DNA of 64,000 bases from the NCBI RefSeq assembly GCF_006385555.1, contig NZ_CP041036.1:3472001-3536000 (forward strand), given 5' to 3'. The position numbers and the translations under genes are program-made. The stretch comes from Shewanella polaris. GTDB lineage: Bacteria; Pseudomonadota; Gammaproteobacteria; Enterobacterales; Shewanellaceae. Shown piece after piece: positions 50,597-60,900 of the stretch; within the stretch, counting starts at the first letter, position 1; each line of letters begins with the position of its first letter. Under the pieces are notes generated by a model. That model was not told the DNA's origin, did no database searches, and was given only the letters and a program-made list of their open reading frames with translations.

Positions 50597-51610
50597 CTAT
50601 TTCAAATACGCTTTAAACGCATCACTGTAATAGACCTTAAAACCTTGCTCTTGCTTCTCTATCAGCATTATTGCTAAATGTTTCTCTTTAGCAAGTGCGA
50701 GGGAAGCCTCAGTACCTAACACCATCATGGCGGTAGCATATCCATCTGCGGTCATACAACTAGAGTTTAACACGGTTGCAGACGCAAGTTTATGCTTTAT
50801 AGGATATCCACTTCGTGGATCAATCAAATGTGAAAAACGTTCGCCATTTTCTTGATAAAAGTTACGATAATCGCCAGATGTTGCTAATGACATGGTTCCT
50901 GGCTCAATCACTTGTTGCACCACTTGCCCTTCACTAGTGGGTTGCTCAACTGCGACGCGCCAAGGTGAATGATCAGCTTTAGTGCCTTTGACGTTAAGCT
51001 CACCACCAATTTCTACAAGGTAACCACTGGCATGATACTTATCTAAAATGGCCGCAATTTTATCAACACCAAAGCCTTTGGCAATTGATGATAAATCAAT
51101 GTATAAATCGGCATTATGCTTAATTAAGCTATGACCACTAATTGACAATTCATTGATGCCCATTTTAGATTTTGCGGCATCAATTTGGGCTTGGCTTGGC
51201 TCAGTAATAGGTCTTTTATCTGGACCAAAACCCCACAAGTTAACCACTGGGCCTAAGGTGATATCTAACGCCCCATCGGTCTCTTTATAAAGACGCATTC
51301 CCTCTTTTATCACTTTAATCGTATCAGCTGAAACCTTAACTCTCTGTTGTATTTGTAATTGATTAAATTTCGACAGTTCCGAGTCTGGACGATAGGTCGA
51401 CATTTGATCATTAACAACTTCCAAGGCCATATCTATTTCAGCTTGAAGTAATTGGGGTTCTGGTAATTTTTCATTAGGTACCACTTTAATATGGTATGTG
51501 GTCCCCATTGTACTACCTGATAATGAAATCATCGGCTCTGGTGAGCTGCATGCACTGACGAATAGCAAAAGGGCTGGCAATAGCAGTAACTTGATTGAAT
51601 TTACGGTCAT
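50597..51610 (-). CDS. apbE: FAD:protein FMN transferase ApbE
   Basis: ApbE covalently attaches FMN to threonines in NqrB and NqrC. ATG at 51610 starts a lipoprotein signal peptide with lipobox LFVSAC (cysteine near residue 20); 337 residues match the family. The motifs GSTMGTTYHI (near 30), ALDITLGPVVNLWGFGP, IDLSSIAKGFGVD and HLIDPRSGYP are visible. An earlier in-frame start would put 30 odd residues ahead of the signal peptide and is rejected. It lies between nqrF and nqrM, in one operon. Confidence 0.96.
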   Translation of the reverse strand: MTVNSIKLLLLPALLLFVSACSSPEPMISLSGSTMGTTYHIKVVPNEKLPEPQLLQAEIDMALEVVNDQMSTYRPDSELSKFNQLQIQQRVKVSADTIKVIKEGMRLYKETDGALDITLGPVVNLWGFGPDKRPITEPSQAQIDAAKSKMGINELSISGHSLIKHNADLYIDLSSIAKGFGVDKIAAILDKYHASGYLVEIGGELNVKGTKADHSPWRVAVEQPTSEGQVVQQVIEPGTMSLATSGDYRNFYQENGERFSHLIDPRSGYPIKHKLASATVLNSSCMTADGYATAMMVLGTEASLALAKEKHLAIMLIEKQEQGFKVYYSDAFKAYLK

Positions 51611-51731
51611 TTCAAATTTACACTTTTTCAAATGAATAAAAAAAATTGCAGCACACAGACTCGTGTTTAACCACCCTGTCTGCATTGCTGCAATTTTCAT
51701 GACTTACATGTCAATGTAATGAGCTAACTCA

Positions 51732-52979
51732 TTAGCCGCCAAAATCATCTAATAAGATGTTTTCATCTTCGACACCTAAATCTTTAAGCATACCAATTAC
51801 GGCTGCATTCATCATTGGAGGTCCACACATGTAGAACTCACAATCTTCTGGAGCGTCATGGTCACGCAAGTAGTTTTCATACAAAACGTTATGAATGAAA
51901 CCAGTATAACCAGTCCAGTTATCTTCCGCTTGCGGATCTGACAACGCAACATGCCACTGGAAGTTTTCATTCTCGGCCGCTAAGCCGTCAAAATCTTCCA
52001 CATAGAACATTTCACGCTTAGAACGCGCACCGTACCAGAAGCTAATCTTACGTTTTGATTTAAGACGCTTTAATTGGTCAAAAATATGTGAACGCATAGG
52101 GGCCATACCAGCACCACCACCAATGAAGACCATTTCCGCATCAGTATCTTTAGCGAAAAACTCACCAAATGGACCAGAAATAGTGACTTTATCACCGGCT
52201 TTTAAGCTCCAGATGTATGAAGACATTTTACCACAAGGCAAGGTTAAATTACGTGGCGGTGGCGTAGCAATACGCACGTTCAACATAATAATCCCAAACT
52301 CTTCTGGGTAGTTAGCCATTGAGTAAGCACGAATAGTTTCTTCGTCTACTTGTGATTCTAACTTGAAGAAACCAAAGTGTTCCCAGTCGCCACGATACTT
52401 ATCAGGCACTTCAAACTCAGCATATTTAACATGATGAGCAGGTGCTTCAATTTGAATGTAACCACCAGCACGGAAAGGCACTGTTTCGCCATCAGGAATT
52501 TGCAGCTTAAGTTCTTTAATAAACGTTGCTTTGTTATCGTTAGAGATAACTTCACATTCCCATTTCTTGATGCCAAAGATTTCTTCATCAAGTTCAATTT
52601 CCATGTCAGTTTTGACGTTTACCTGACAAGATAAACGACAACCTTCACGAGCTTCGCCTTTACTAATGTGGTCAAGCTCAGTAGGAAGAATATCACCACC
52701 ACCAGACTTAATTTGCACACGACACTGACCACATGAGCCACCGCCGCCACACGCACTTGATACGAAGATGCCGTTGTCGGCTAAAACGTTAAGTAACTTA
52801 CCGCCAGCGCCTGTTGTAATTGTTTTATCTGCATCACCGTTAATACCAATTTTGATATCACCGCTTGCCACGAGTTTTGATTTAGCGAATAAAATCACTA
52901 ATACCAAAATCAAGACAATTGCAGTAAACATACTCACACCTAAATATACATCTAGTGGAGTAGATTCAAGAATACCCAT
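51732..52979 (-). CDS. nqrF: Na+-NQR subunit F (NADH dehydrogenase, flavoprotein)
   Basis: NqrF takes electrons from NADH and passes them into the pump. The 415 residues comprise one N-terminal membrane helix (about 12-32), a [2Fe-2S] ferredoxin domain with [10 protein letters not shown] (about 76-85) and the fourth cysteine in GCRLSC, an FAD domain with RAYSMANYP, and an NAD-binding domain with [13 protein letters not shown] and YMCGPPMM. It is the last structural gene of nqrABCDEF. Confidence 0.98.
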   Translation of the reverse strand: MGILESTPLDVYLGVSMFTAIVLILVLVILFAKSKLVASGDIKIGINGDADKTITTGAGGKLLNVLADNGIFVSSACGGGGSCGQCRVQIKSGGGDILPTELDHISKGEAREGCRLSCQVNVKTDMEIELDEEIFGIKKWECEVISNDNKATFIKELKLQIPDGETVPFRAGGYIQIEAPAHHVKYAEFEVPDKYRGDWEHFGFFKLESQVDEETIRAYSMANYPEEFGIIMLNVRIATPPPRNLTLPCGKMSSYIWSLKAGDKVTISGPFGEFFAKDTDAEMVFIGGGAGMAPMRSHIFDQLKRLKSKRKISFWYGARSKREMFYVEDFDGLAAENENFQWHVALSDPQAEDNWTGYTGFIHNVLYENYLRDHDAPEDCEFYMCGPPMMNAAVIGMLKDLGVEDENILLDDFGG

Positions 52980-53025
52980 TCACTTATCCTTAAAGGTTCA
53001 AATTAATGCGTCGCCTCAATGTCTC

Positions 53026-53634
53026 TTAAAGAGAAACACCAGAGAATGACATGAAACCTAGAGCCATAAGACCTGCTGAAACGAAGGTAATACCTAAGCC
53101 ACGTAAGCCATTTGGCACGTCAGAGTATTTCATCTTTTCGCGGATACCGGCTAGCAATACAATTGCTAACGCCCAACCAATGCCAGAGCCAATACCAAAT
53201 ACTACGCTCTCGCCAAGGTTATAATCACGCTCAACCATGAAAGATACTGCACCGAAAATTGCACAGTTCACGGTAATCAAAGGTAAGAAAATACCTAACG
53301 CGTTGTACAAAGGTGGAAAATACTTGTCTAAAGCCATTTCCAAAATTTGTACAAGTGCTGCAATCACACCGATAAAGGTGATGAACTTCAAGAAGCTCAA
53401 ATCAGCATCAGGGAAACCAGCCCAAGCTAATGCGCCTGGAGCCAATAAACCTTGATAAATAATTTGGTTAGCAGGAACCGAAATAGCCAGCACCACGATA
53501 ACTGCAACACCAAGGCCCATCGCAGTAGTGACTTTCTTTGATACAGCTAAGAAAGTACACATACCTAAGAAGAACGCTAGTGCCATGTTTTCAATGAAAA
53601 CTGAACGAATTAATAAACTAATATAATGTTCCAT
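53026..53634 (-). CDS. nqrE: Na+-NQR subunit E
   Basis: NqrE is an integral subunit that, with NqrD, lines an iron centre between NADH and quinone. The 202-residue protein has six predicted membrane helices; the first contains the conserved [14 protein letters not shown] cysteine and the fourth the [10 protein letters not shown] motif with a second cysteine. Five bases separate it from nqrD. Confidence 0.98.
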   Translation of the reverse strand: MEHYISLLIRSVFIENMALAFFLGMCTFLAVSKKVTTAMGLGVAVIVVLAISVPANQIIYQGLLAPGALAWAGFPDADLSFLKFITFIGVIAALVQILEMALDKYFPPLYNALGIFLPLITVNCAIFGAVSFMVERDYNLGESVVFGIGSGIGWALAIVLLAGIREKMKYSDVPNGLRGLGITFVSAGLMALGFMSFSGVSL

Positions 53635-53639
53635 TGCGT

Positions 53640-54272
53640 TTACCCTTTTGCTTCAACTTGCTCTGGCTTGTAAGTACGGATCAACCAGATCAAACCACCG
53701 ATCAAGAAGAATGCACTCGGTGGTAGTAGTAATAAACCGTTAGGCTGGTACCAACCACCGTCAGAGATTTTGCTGAGGATTTCTACGCCGAATAATGAAC
53801 CATTACCAAATAGTTCACGCACCACACCAACTGATAATAGAATTGCACCGTAACCTAAACCGTTACCGATACCATCCATAAAGCTCATCAAAGGTGGCGT
53901 TTTCATTGCGTAAGCTTCAGCGCGCCCCATTACAATACAGTTAGTAATAATCAAACCAACGAATACCGATAACTGTTTAGAAATCGCATAAGCATAAGCT
54001 TGCAATACTTGGTCAACCACAATCACTAATGAAGCGATAATGGTCATCTGCACAATAATACGAACACTGCTTGGAATGTGATTACGAATAAGCGAGATAA
54101 ACAGGTTAGAAAACGCTGTTACCGCGGTTAATGCAATCGTCATTACTAATGCTGTTTCTAATTTACTGGTAACAGCAAGCGCACTACACACACCCAAGAT
54201 TTGCAATGCAATTGGGTTGTTATTGATTATCGGTCCGGTCAGAACCTGTTTAAGTTCTTTAGCGTTAGCCAT
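53640..54272 (-). CDS. nqrD: Na+-NQR subunit D
   Basis: NqrD is homologous to NqrE, in inverted topology. The 210 residues form six membrane helices; conserved cysteines lie in [11 protein letters not shown] (about residue 29) and [14 protein letters not shown] (about 112). The ATG overlaps the nqrC stop codon by one base, a sign of coupled translation. Confidence 0.98.
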   Translation of the reverse strand: MANAKELKQVLTGPIINNNPIALQILGVCSALAVTSKLETALVMTIALTAVTAFSNLFISLIRNHIPSSVRIIVQMTIIASLVIVVDQVLQAYAYAISKQLSVFVGLIITNCIVMGRAEAYAMKTPPLMSFMDGIGNGLGYGAILLSVGVVRELFGNGSLFGVEILSKISDGGWYQPNGLLLLPPSAFFLIGGLIWLIRTYKPEQVEAKG

Positions 54273-55057
54273 TAGCTTAACCCTCCGTTGCGTGCTTTAG
54301 CGATAAAGTTTGCAAAACCTTCTTTACCTAACCAAAACGTCAATGAGTGTTGTACACCGTTACTGGTCAATGTTGCACCAGAAAGCGCATCAACCCCATG
54401 AATAGAGCTAGCCACTACGGGGTTTTTAGTTACACTAATAGCCAAGTTACCTTGAGCATCAAATAACTGCTTACCTTTCCATAATGCTTTCCATTTTGGA
54501 TTTTCAACTTCGCCACCTAAACCAGGTGTTTCACCTTGGTCATAGTAAACAAGTCCTTGCACAGTATTGAGATCAGCTTCTAGAGCTAAAAACGCATACA
54601 TAGTTGACCACAAACCATAACCATGGACAGGTAAAATTACGCTAGTCAATTTACCTTCATCATTACGAACAAGGTAAACAACGGCTTTATCGGCAACACG
54701 CTTGATTGAGGCTATGTCATGTTCAGGTATAGACGACATGTCAGTGTTACGCGATGCTTTACGTTGATCGTAAGTATTAGCGTCACCTTCAACAAAATCA
54801 CCTGTTTTAAGGTCAACTAAGCGAGCTTCAACATATTGGTTGTATTTGCTTAGAATATCTTTTTTGGTGATATTGCCTTCTTTTAGATTAATCAGGCTCG
54901 CCGCTTCAAGAATATACTTTTGCTTATCCAGCAACTTGTTTTCTTGCTGGATGGGTTTTAACAACACCGCAGCGGTAGAAACAAGTACAGAACAGATAAG
55001 ACATAAGCCGACAACAACAAATAGCGTTCTTCCGAACGAATCTTTATTACTAGCCAC
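54272..55057 (-). CDS. nqrC: Na+-NQR subunit C
   Basis: NqrC is a membrane-anchored periplasmic subunit carrying covalent FMN. The start is GTG at 55057, seven bases after GGAGG, giving 261 residues that match family N termini ([11 protein letters not shown]); the in-frame upstream codons would run back into nqrB. One membrane helix (about 11-32) is followed by the FMN-binding domain with the SGAT attachment threonine ([14 protein letters not shown], near 229). It overlaps nqrB by eight bases. Confidence 0.96.
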   Translation of the reverse strand: MASNKDSFGRTLFVVVGLCLICSVLVSTAAVLLKPIQQENKLLDKQKYILEAASLINLKEGNITKKDILSKYNQYVEARLVDLKTGDFVEGDANTYDQRKASRNTDMSSIPEHDIASIKRVADKAVVYLVRNDEGKLTSVILPVHGYGLWSTMYAFLALEADLNTVQGLVYYDQGETPGLGGEVENPKWKALWKGKQLFDAQGNLAISVTKNPVVASSIHGVDALSGATLTSNGVQHSLTFWLGKEGFANFIAKARNGGLS

Positions 55058-56249
55058 GAGCAATCCTCCGCTTAATATTTGCCTGTACAACAAAATGGTC
55101 AAATAATGGAGCAAATAGGTTAGCAAACAGGATAGCTAACATCATACCTTCAGGGAATGCAGGGTTAACCACGCGGATAAACACTACCATTGCACCAATA
55201 AGGAAGCCGTATGTCCATTTAGCCGTATTGGTAAATGACGCAGAAACAGGGTCTGTCGCCATAAACATCATACCAAATGCAAAGCCACCTAATACTAAGT
55301 GCCAATACCAAGGCATTGCGAACATAGGGTTTGTATCACTACCTACCAAGTTAAGTAGAGTAGCAATTGCCACCATACCTAGCATCACGCCACCGACAAT
55401 ACGCCAAGAGGCAATACGGGTATAGATAATAACTAAACCACCTAGCAAAATAGCAAAGGTCGATACTTCACCCACGGAACCAGGAATAAAGCCCATAAAG
55501 GCGTCAATCCAGTTAGCATTTGAGGCGTAATCGAAAGTACCTTGCGCAGCCTGACTTAATGCCGTTGCACCAGAGAAGCCATCAGCCACAACCCAAGAGT
55601 TATCACCAGACATGCTTAATGGGTAAGCAAAGAACAAGAAAGCACGTCCAGCGAGTGCAGGGTTTAAGAAGTTACGCCCTGTACCACCGAATATTTCTTT
55701 TGCTACAACCACACCGAAGGTAATACCTAAAGCGACCATCCATAAAGGAATTGTTGGCGGTAGAGTTAATGCAAATAGCACTGAAGTAACGAAGAAACCT
55801 TCGTTAATTTCATGGCCACGCACTGACGCAAAGAGCACCTCCCAAAAACCACCGACAATGAAAGTCACTGCATAGATAGGTAGGAAGAAGCACGCACCAT
55901 AGAACATCAAGGACGTAATGCCAGAGTCTGCAGTGAGTTGAGCGCCAAATAATTCAAATAAACCTACTTGCCAAATGTCAGGCATACCGAAACCGGCACC
56001 CATGGCAATTTGAGCTTGTAAGCCTACGTTGTACATACCAAAAAACATCGCTGGGAATGTACACGCCCAAACCGTAATCATCATACGTTTTAGGTCAAGG
56101 TTATCGCGAACATGAGTTGCCCCGTGGTTCACTTTACCTGGTGTATACAATACGGTGGCAGCCGCTTCATAAAAGGCATACCACTTTTCGTACTTACCGC
56201 CTTTTTCAAATTGCGGTTCAATACGCTCGATAAAATCTTTCAAGCTCAT
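55050..56249 (-). CDS. nqrB: Na+-NQR subunit B
   Basis: NqrB is the large membrane subunit that carries FMN and riboflavin and forms the sodium path. The 399-residue protein has about ten membrane helices. The covalent FMN site is the threonine in GFSGATALS (about residue 230). The ATG overlaps the nqrA stop codon by one base. Confidence 0.98.
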   Translation of the reverse strand: MSLKDFIERIEPQFEKGGKYEKWYAFYEAAATVLYTPGKVNHGATHVRDNLDLKRMMITVWACTFPAMFFGMYNVGLQAQIAMGAGFGMPDIWQVGLFELFGAQLTADSGITSLMFYGACFFLPIYAVTFIVGGFWEVLFASVRGHEINEGFFVTSVLFALTLPPTIPLWMVALGITFGVVVAKEIFGGTGRNFLNPALAGRAFLFFAYPLSMSGDNSWVVADGFSGATALSQAAQGTFDYASNANWIDAFMGFIPGSVGEVSTFAILLGGLVIIYTRIASWRIVGGVMLGMVAIATLLNLVGSDTNPMFAMPWYWHLVLGGFAFGMMFMATDPVSASFTNTAKWTYGFLIGAMVVFIRVVNPAFPEGMMLAILFANLFAPLFDHFVVQANIKRRIARG

Positions 56250-57583
56250 TAGCCTTCCCTCTCGATCGTATCTAGACAGTCACGTAAATATGAAGCGTAG
56301 TCATACTTACCTGGACATACGAACGTACATAATGCTAAATCTTCTTCATCTAACTCTAATGCGCCTAAACGAGCTGCACCATCAAAGTCCCCAGAAACAA
56401 GATCGCGAAGTAGCATAGTAGGTAGAATGTCTAAAGGCATTACGCGTTCATAGTTACCAATCGGCACCATTGCGCGGTCTGAACCGCCCGTGCTGGTCGT
56501 CATATTAAACAGACGCGATGGATGTAAGTGGCCTAGGAAAGATCGAGTAATAGAGAACTTATCTGAACCAGGCAAAGCCCAACCAAATAATTCTTTCTCA
56601 GTACCCTCTTCCAGCACACTCACCTGCTGATGATAACGTCCTAAATAAGCTTTAGGTCCAACTGCTGTATGGCCATTTAACACTGAACCCGAAACCACAC
56701 GAATATCGTCACCAACTGTTTCATCATTAGTCAGTTCAGCCATGCTAGCACCAACAACAGTACGAACAAGGCGAGGATTTTTCGCTTTAGGGCCGCCAAT
56801 AGCAACGACACGCTCAGTGTTTAATACACCTTGTGTAAACAGTTGGCCAAAAGCAATCACATCTTGATAGCCAATATGCCAAACAGTTCGTGTTGCAGAA
56901 GCAGGAAGAACGTAATGAATATGCGTACCCGCAAGACCTGCTGGGTGTTTACCCGCAAATTCTTGGACTTGAGCATTAGCCATTGGGATATCAGCGCCTT
57001 GAGCTTTACATAGGTAAACTTTACCTTCAGTTAATCGAGCTAAGATCTTAAGACCATTAGCAAAATCTTCTTTATGTTCAGCTATGACTACCACAGGATC
57101 GGCAGCAAGAGGTTGAGTATCAATCGCAGTAACAAAAATACCTGCGGCAGTAGCATCTACTGCTGGCACTTTACTGAAAGGGCGAGTACGCAAAGCGGTC
57201 CATAAACCTGAATCAATCAGATTATCACGAACAACTTGTGCGTCTAACGTGTCTAGCTTATCAGCATCGTATTGAGCAAAAGCAACGCTATCGTCACCTT
57301 CCACATCAATTACCACTGACTGAAGTACACGTCTTGCACCTCGGTTAATTTCTAAAATAGTACCACTGGCTAAAGCCGTATATTTAACGCCTAAATTCTT
57401 TTTATCTTCAAAAAGAACTTGGCCTTTTTGTACTTTATCGCCCACTTTGATTTTCATCGTTGGACGTAAGCCAATATACTCTTCACCCAAAGTCGCTACG
57501 TGTCTAATGGCTGGGCCATTATGGATAACTTGCTCTGGTCCGCCTGCTATAGGCAGTTCCAATCCTTTCTTAATTGTAATCAT
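56249..57583 (-). CDS. nqrA: Na+-NQR subunit A
   Basis: NqrA is the cytosolic subunit associated with the quinone site. ATG at 57583 ([20 protein letters not shown]) gives 444 residues, equal to the family; the frame is open upstream but without homology. The RnfC-like barrel and the HIHYVLPAS and [11 protein letters not shown] segments are present, and the C-terminal [12 protein letters not shown] is near the end. It is the first gene of the operon. Confidence 0.98.
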   Translation of the reverse strand: MITIKKGLELPIAGGPEQVIHNGPAIRHVATLGEEYIGLRPTMKIKVGDKVQKGQVLFEDKKNLGVKYTALASGTILEINRGARRVLQSVVIDVEGDDSVAFAQYDADKLDTLDAQVVRDNLIDSGLWTALRTRPFSKVPAVDATAAGIFVTAIDTQPLAADPVVVIAEHKEDFANGLKILARLTEGKVYLCKAQGADIPMANAQVQEFAGKHPAGLAGTHIHYVLPASATRTVWHIGYQDVIAFGQLFTQGVLNTERVVAIGGPKAKNPRLVRTVVGASMAELTNDETVGDDIRVVSGSVLNGHTAVGPKAYLGRYHQQVSVLEEGTEKELFGWALPGSDKFSITRSFLGHLHPSRLFNMTTSTGGSDRAMVPIGNYERVMPLDILPTMLLRDLVSGDFDGAARLGALELDEEDLALCTFVCPGKYDYASYLRDCLDTIEREG

Positions 57584-57638
57584 ATCCACAAGCACTACGT
57601 TTGAAGGAAAGACAATGCGCCACGTTCCGCTACAAAAA

Positions 57639-57660
57639 CAAAGTGTTAACAAACACTTTG
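57639..57660 (-). other. Perfect hairpin in the nqrA leader
   Basis: CAAAGTGTT, loop of four, AACACTTTG: a nine-base perfect stem about 56 bases before the nqrA ATG. No T-run follows. It may fold in the mRNA leader or be an operator. Confidence 0.6.
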
Positions 57661-58026
57661 CGTTTGAGCTAGCGCAGATTTAACTCGAAAATGCGATCAT
57701 AATCACGCTGGTCGCGCGCATTTTACCGCAAATATGAGACTATCGCCACGAAAATTATAGGTGTTTTCAAACCAATACCTTACTCAATAGCTGGCTTTGA
57801 GGTCAAGGCAAACGGATCAGAACCTAAGAGCTTATATTGTCTGCTAGATTCTGATTTTAAAAACTAACGTATTAATTTTTAGAGTATTAATCTTAAATGC
57901 CCATCCTAAAAAGAACAGATACCACTGCAATATCACCCCAAAAATGAATATTCTTTTAAGTGTTAATAACATGTTGAATTATAAATACCATTAACAAAAA
58001 TTGAATATTATTCTATCGATACCGAT
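57661..58026. promoter_or_regulatory. Upstream region of the nqr operon
   Basis: No gene is visible between the TonB receptor-like gene and nqrA. A promoter candidate for nqrA lies at 57720-57748 (minus strand TGGCGA, 17 bases, TAAAAT followed by GCGCGC). The rest, toward the receptor stop codon, is AT-rich with no convincing terminator. Confidence 0.4.
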
Positions 58027-60102
58027 TTAAAAATGACCTTGATAACCAAAATAAGTGGTCATTTCAGACTGTCCTTGATAACCCATTATCGTACTATTCG
58101 CGACTAAGTCTTCATCTAATACATTTTCAACACGAACATACAATTCATGCTGTTCGGAAAAATGATAAGCCGCTGCTATATCCACCTTCCATTGACTATC
58201 AATAGCACGATCATTAGTGAATGCCCCTTGATAACCTAGTTCAGATTGATACAAAGCTTGCGCCATAATCGACACATCACCGTAAATAACACCAGAACTT
58301 AACGTCAATTGTTGTTCTGGCACCCATGGCAATTGACTATCAGCAGCAAAACAGCCCATTAAGTCATTGCAATCAGCGTTATCGGTTTCGGCTTGAGTAA
58401 ATTGATATTTTGCTTTAAATGGAATAGAAAAGTGATCGAAGGTCAATCCATACGCTAGGCTAAAGTCCGCTCCCACAACAGAGACATCACTAATATTTTC
58501 TTGTAATGAGATCTGCTCGTAATCACATACCATGCCCTGCATACAGTTAAGATGTTGATTATCGTAATCATGCATATAACCGCTGATCGCAATCGAGAAG
58601 GTATCTTGCTGATAGCCTAACGCTAATTGATATTGAAGCGCCTTTTGCGCAGTTTGTTCAACGTTTCCAGCAGAAGCTGCAGTCCAAGCCTGCTTGGCTT
58701 GTAATGCTGCAGACCATGCTCCAGATTGATAAGCCACTTCTATGGAAGGTGACCATCCATCATCAGAAAAATCAACAGCATTAATGCTAGCATCTGCATC
58801 ATCAAGCTCGCGGGATACGCTAACGTGCTCATAGCCTAAACCAAGATTAATAGACCATTGACCATAATTTAATTTGGTGTCGACTGCTGATGAATACACC
58901 GAAGCATCATCGGTATAAGTAAGTGCATATTCATCATCGGTAGTTGGGGTTAATAATAAATCATTGCCCCACAACCATTCTCGTTGACCTAATCGCATTT
59001 CAGCTTTATCAGTATGGTATCGCGCGGTATAAGTCACCTGGTGTTGACCATACATGCTGACGCCTTTTGTCTGTATACCAAAACCCGAAAAATCATTGTT
59101 TTGAGTTAACGATCCCAAGTTCATCCCATCTGCGGTAGGGGCAACTTCAAACATGGCAATACCAGACAACAAAGCACCATCAATTTGTATACCATCAACA
59201 AAACGCATGTCTTGAGATTGTTGTGAATAGCTTTGGTAGTAAAAATCGGTAGCCATTGTTGAAGTCGAAGACAAAATAACCTTATGGGCTAATACGTAAC
59301 GTTGACGCTCACCTTCAATACTGTCAGTGCTGGCAGCTGAATATAGTTGAGCCGGATTTAATGCAAAATCAACACTTGTTAACCCCAATGAACCGCGATC
59401 AACATCTTGCGATGAATACTGATAACTAAATTCGGTGGTTTGTTGATTACGCGCACCCGGTAAACTCTCGGCAGCAATTTTGAACAGAATATCTTTCTGA
59501 GTCGAATCGGCATCTCTCGGGACGCGATAACCTACATCGTCAGATGCTGATTGATAATCAAGTGCCAATAACATGCCATTTTGTTTTGTGGTGCCGCTGA
59601 CGATGACACCACCATTGATAGCACTATTGTCACTGCCTTCAAGATTAATGTCTGTAGCATATTTATTGGGACTAATTTGCACGGATTGATAATCAAGTTT
59701 ACCAAAAGCGGCTTGCGAACTTTCAGTCACACTCGTCATGCCAGTAAACGATACTTTTTGTTGCTGCTTTAAATTGGGTTGTAATACTAATTGCGTTCCA
59801 GAATACGGTGCAGGAGAGAAGAAAACACCATCTTGTAAAATGGCAACACCGTCAGTGGCACCGGCATGAATGATTGTCACATCCTGGTGTGGTGCTTGAG
59901 GCAATATTGTTGCGCCCGTCAACCCTAGCGCTATATCATTTTGACGATAATGAAATAGGCTTACCGATGATTGTTGTAAATCGAGTTGATTATTGATGTT
60001 ATCAATAGATTCTGTCACTGTTTCTGCAACAGCATTGGTTGAATGGCAAACATAAAGCACTGCAGCCGCAATCACTGACAAGCTAAATGGGTGGTTAGAC
60101 AT
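58027..60102 (-). CDS. TonB-dependent receptor-like outer-membrane protein
   Basis: A 691-residue protein with a signal peptide (about 1-26, ending NAVA) followed by ETVTES, which could serve as a TonB box. The C-terminal two thirds alternate short beta strands typical of a 22-strand barrel and end in Phe; RVENVLDEDL and YFGYQGHF are typical last-strand motifs. The plug is short and odd: only VAILQDGVFFSPAPYSG resembles the standard DGV motif and the usual GGxINI is missing. The ligand is unknown. No ligand-specific neighbour is present. ACGGAG precedes the ATG. Confidence 0.8.
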   Translation of the reverse strand: MSNHPFSLSVIAAAVLYVCHSTNAVAETVTESIDNINNQLDLQQSSVSLFHYRQNDIALGLTGATILPQAPHQDVTIIHAGATDGVAILQDGVFFSPAPYSGTQLVLQPNLKQQQKVSFTGMTSVTESSQAAFGKLDYQSVQISPNKYATDINLEGSDNSAINGGVIVSGTTKQNGMLLALDYQSASDDVGYRVPRDADSTQKDILFKIAAESLPGARNQQTTEFSYQYSSQDVDRGSLGLTSVDFALNPAQLYSAASTDSIEGERQRYVLAHKVILSSTSTMATDFYYQSYSQQSQDMRFVDGIQIDGALLSGIAMFEVAPTADGMNLGSLTQNNDFSGFGIQTKGVSMYGQHQVTYTARYHTDKAEMRLGQREWLWGNDLLLTPTTDDEYALTYTDDASVYSSAVDTKLNYGQWSINLGLGYEHVSVSRELDDADASINAVDFSDDGWSPSIEVAYQSGAWSAALQAKQAWTAASAGNVEQTAQKALQYQLALGYQQDTFSIAISGYMHDYDNQHLNCMQGMVCDYEQISLQENISDVSVVGADFSLAYGLTFDHFSIPFKAKYQFTQAETDNADCNDLMGCFAADSQLPWVPEQQLTLSSGVIYGDVSIMAQALYQSELGYQGAFTNDRAIDSQWKVDIAAAYHFSEQHELYVRVENVLDEDLVANSTIMGYQGQSEMTTYFGYQGHF

Positions 60103-60251
60103 ATTAATCTCCGTATATCTGTCTGGTCACGCAAAAAAACCGCTTAAAATGAAAAATGTCGTACTAAAATTAGCACATTACAATAACGGTTTCAGTCATA
60201 TAAAAATAGCGTAGTGATAACATTTACCCAGAATTGGGGTGTTTTATTCAC

Positions 60252-60277
60252 AAAAAAAGCGGCTAAAGCCGCTTTCA
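60252..60277 (-). terminator. Rho-independent terminator of luxS
   Basis: AAAGCGGC, loop TTTA, GCCGCTTT and more T on the minus strand, about 25 bases after the luxS stop codon. Confidence 0.92.
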
Positions 60278-60300
60278 TCAATATCAGTGAATCTATTAGA

Positions 60301-60810
60301 TTAAAGATTACCTAAAATTTCATCACTCAATTTTAAATCGTCATTTTGATTAACGCTCACACCCGCAGCAATGATCATTCGGGCAATATCTTGTGCTTGT
60401 GTTAATGAATGCATTTCATACGTACCACATTGATATTCATTTAATTCAGGAATATCTTTTTGATCAATCACATTCGTTACATCAACCATTGCCGCTAACC
60501 AAGCATCAGCTACCTGGCCTTCAGTCGGCTGACCAATTAAACTCATATAAAAACCGGTACGACACCCCATAGGAGAAATATCGATAATCTCTACACCATC
60601 ACCATTTAAATGCTCACGCATAAAGCCTGCAAATAAATGCTCAAGGGTATGAATACCACGTTCACTGAGGATGTCTTTGTTTGGCGCACAAAAACGCAAA
60701 TCAAATACCGTAATAGCATCACCGCTTGGGGTGCTCATGTGTTTGGCAACGCGAACTGCAGGTGCATTCATACGAGTATGATCTACGGTAAAACTGTCTA
60801 ATAAAGGCAT
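60301..60810 (-). CDS. luxS: S-ribosylhomocysteine lyase (AI-2 synthesis)
   Basis: LuxS cleaves S-ribosylhomocysteine to homocysteine and the precursor of autoinducer 2. The 169-residue protein has the metal ligands H54 and H58 ([10 protein letters not shown]) and the catalytic cysteine C83 ([10 protein letters not shown]). It is monocistronic between two terminated units. A ten-base inverted repeat lies just upstream. Confidence 0.98.
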   Translation of the reverse strand: MPLLDSFTVDHTRMNAPAVRVAKHMSTPSGDAITVFDLRFCAPNKDILSERGIHTLEHLFAGFMREHLNGDGVEIIDISPMGCRTGFYMSLIGQPTEGQVADAWLAAMVDVTNVIDQKDIPELNEYQCGTYEMHSLTQAQDIARMIIAAGVSVNQNDDLKLSDEILGNL

Positions 60811-60845
60811 TGCTTACTCCCAAAATAAGTAAAATTATTTGACAC

Positions 60846-60872
60846 GATATTATCTAATGTTGAGATAATATC
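60846..60872. repeat. Ten-base inverted repeat upstream of luxS
   Basis: GATATTATCT (60846-60855), seven bases, AGATAATATC (60863-60872): a perfect dyad 36-62 bases before the luxS start codon. It could be an operator, a leader stem-loop or a weak terminator for the upstream gene. Confidence 0.7.
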
Positions 60873-60900
60873 ACTATTCAAGTGTTGTCACAGCCAGAGT

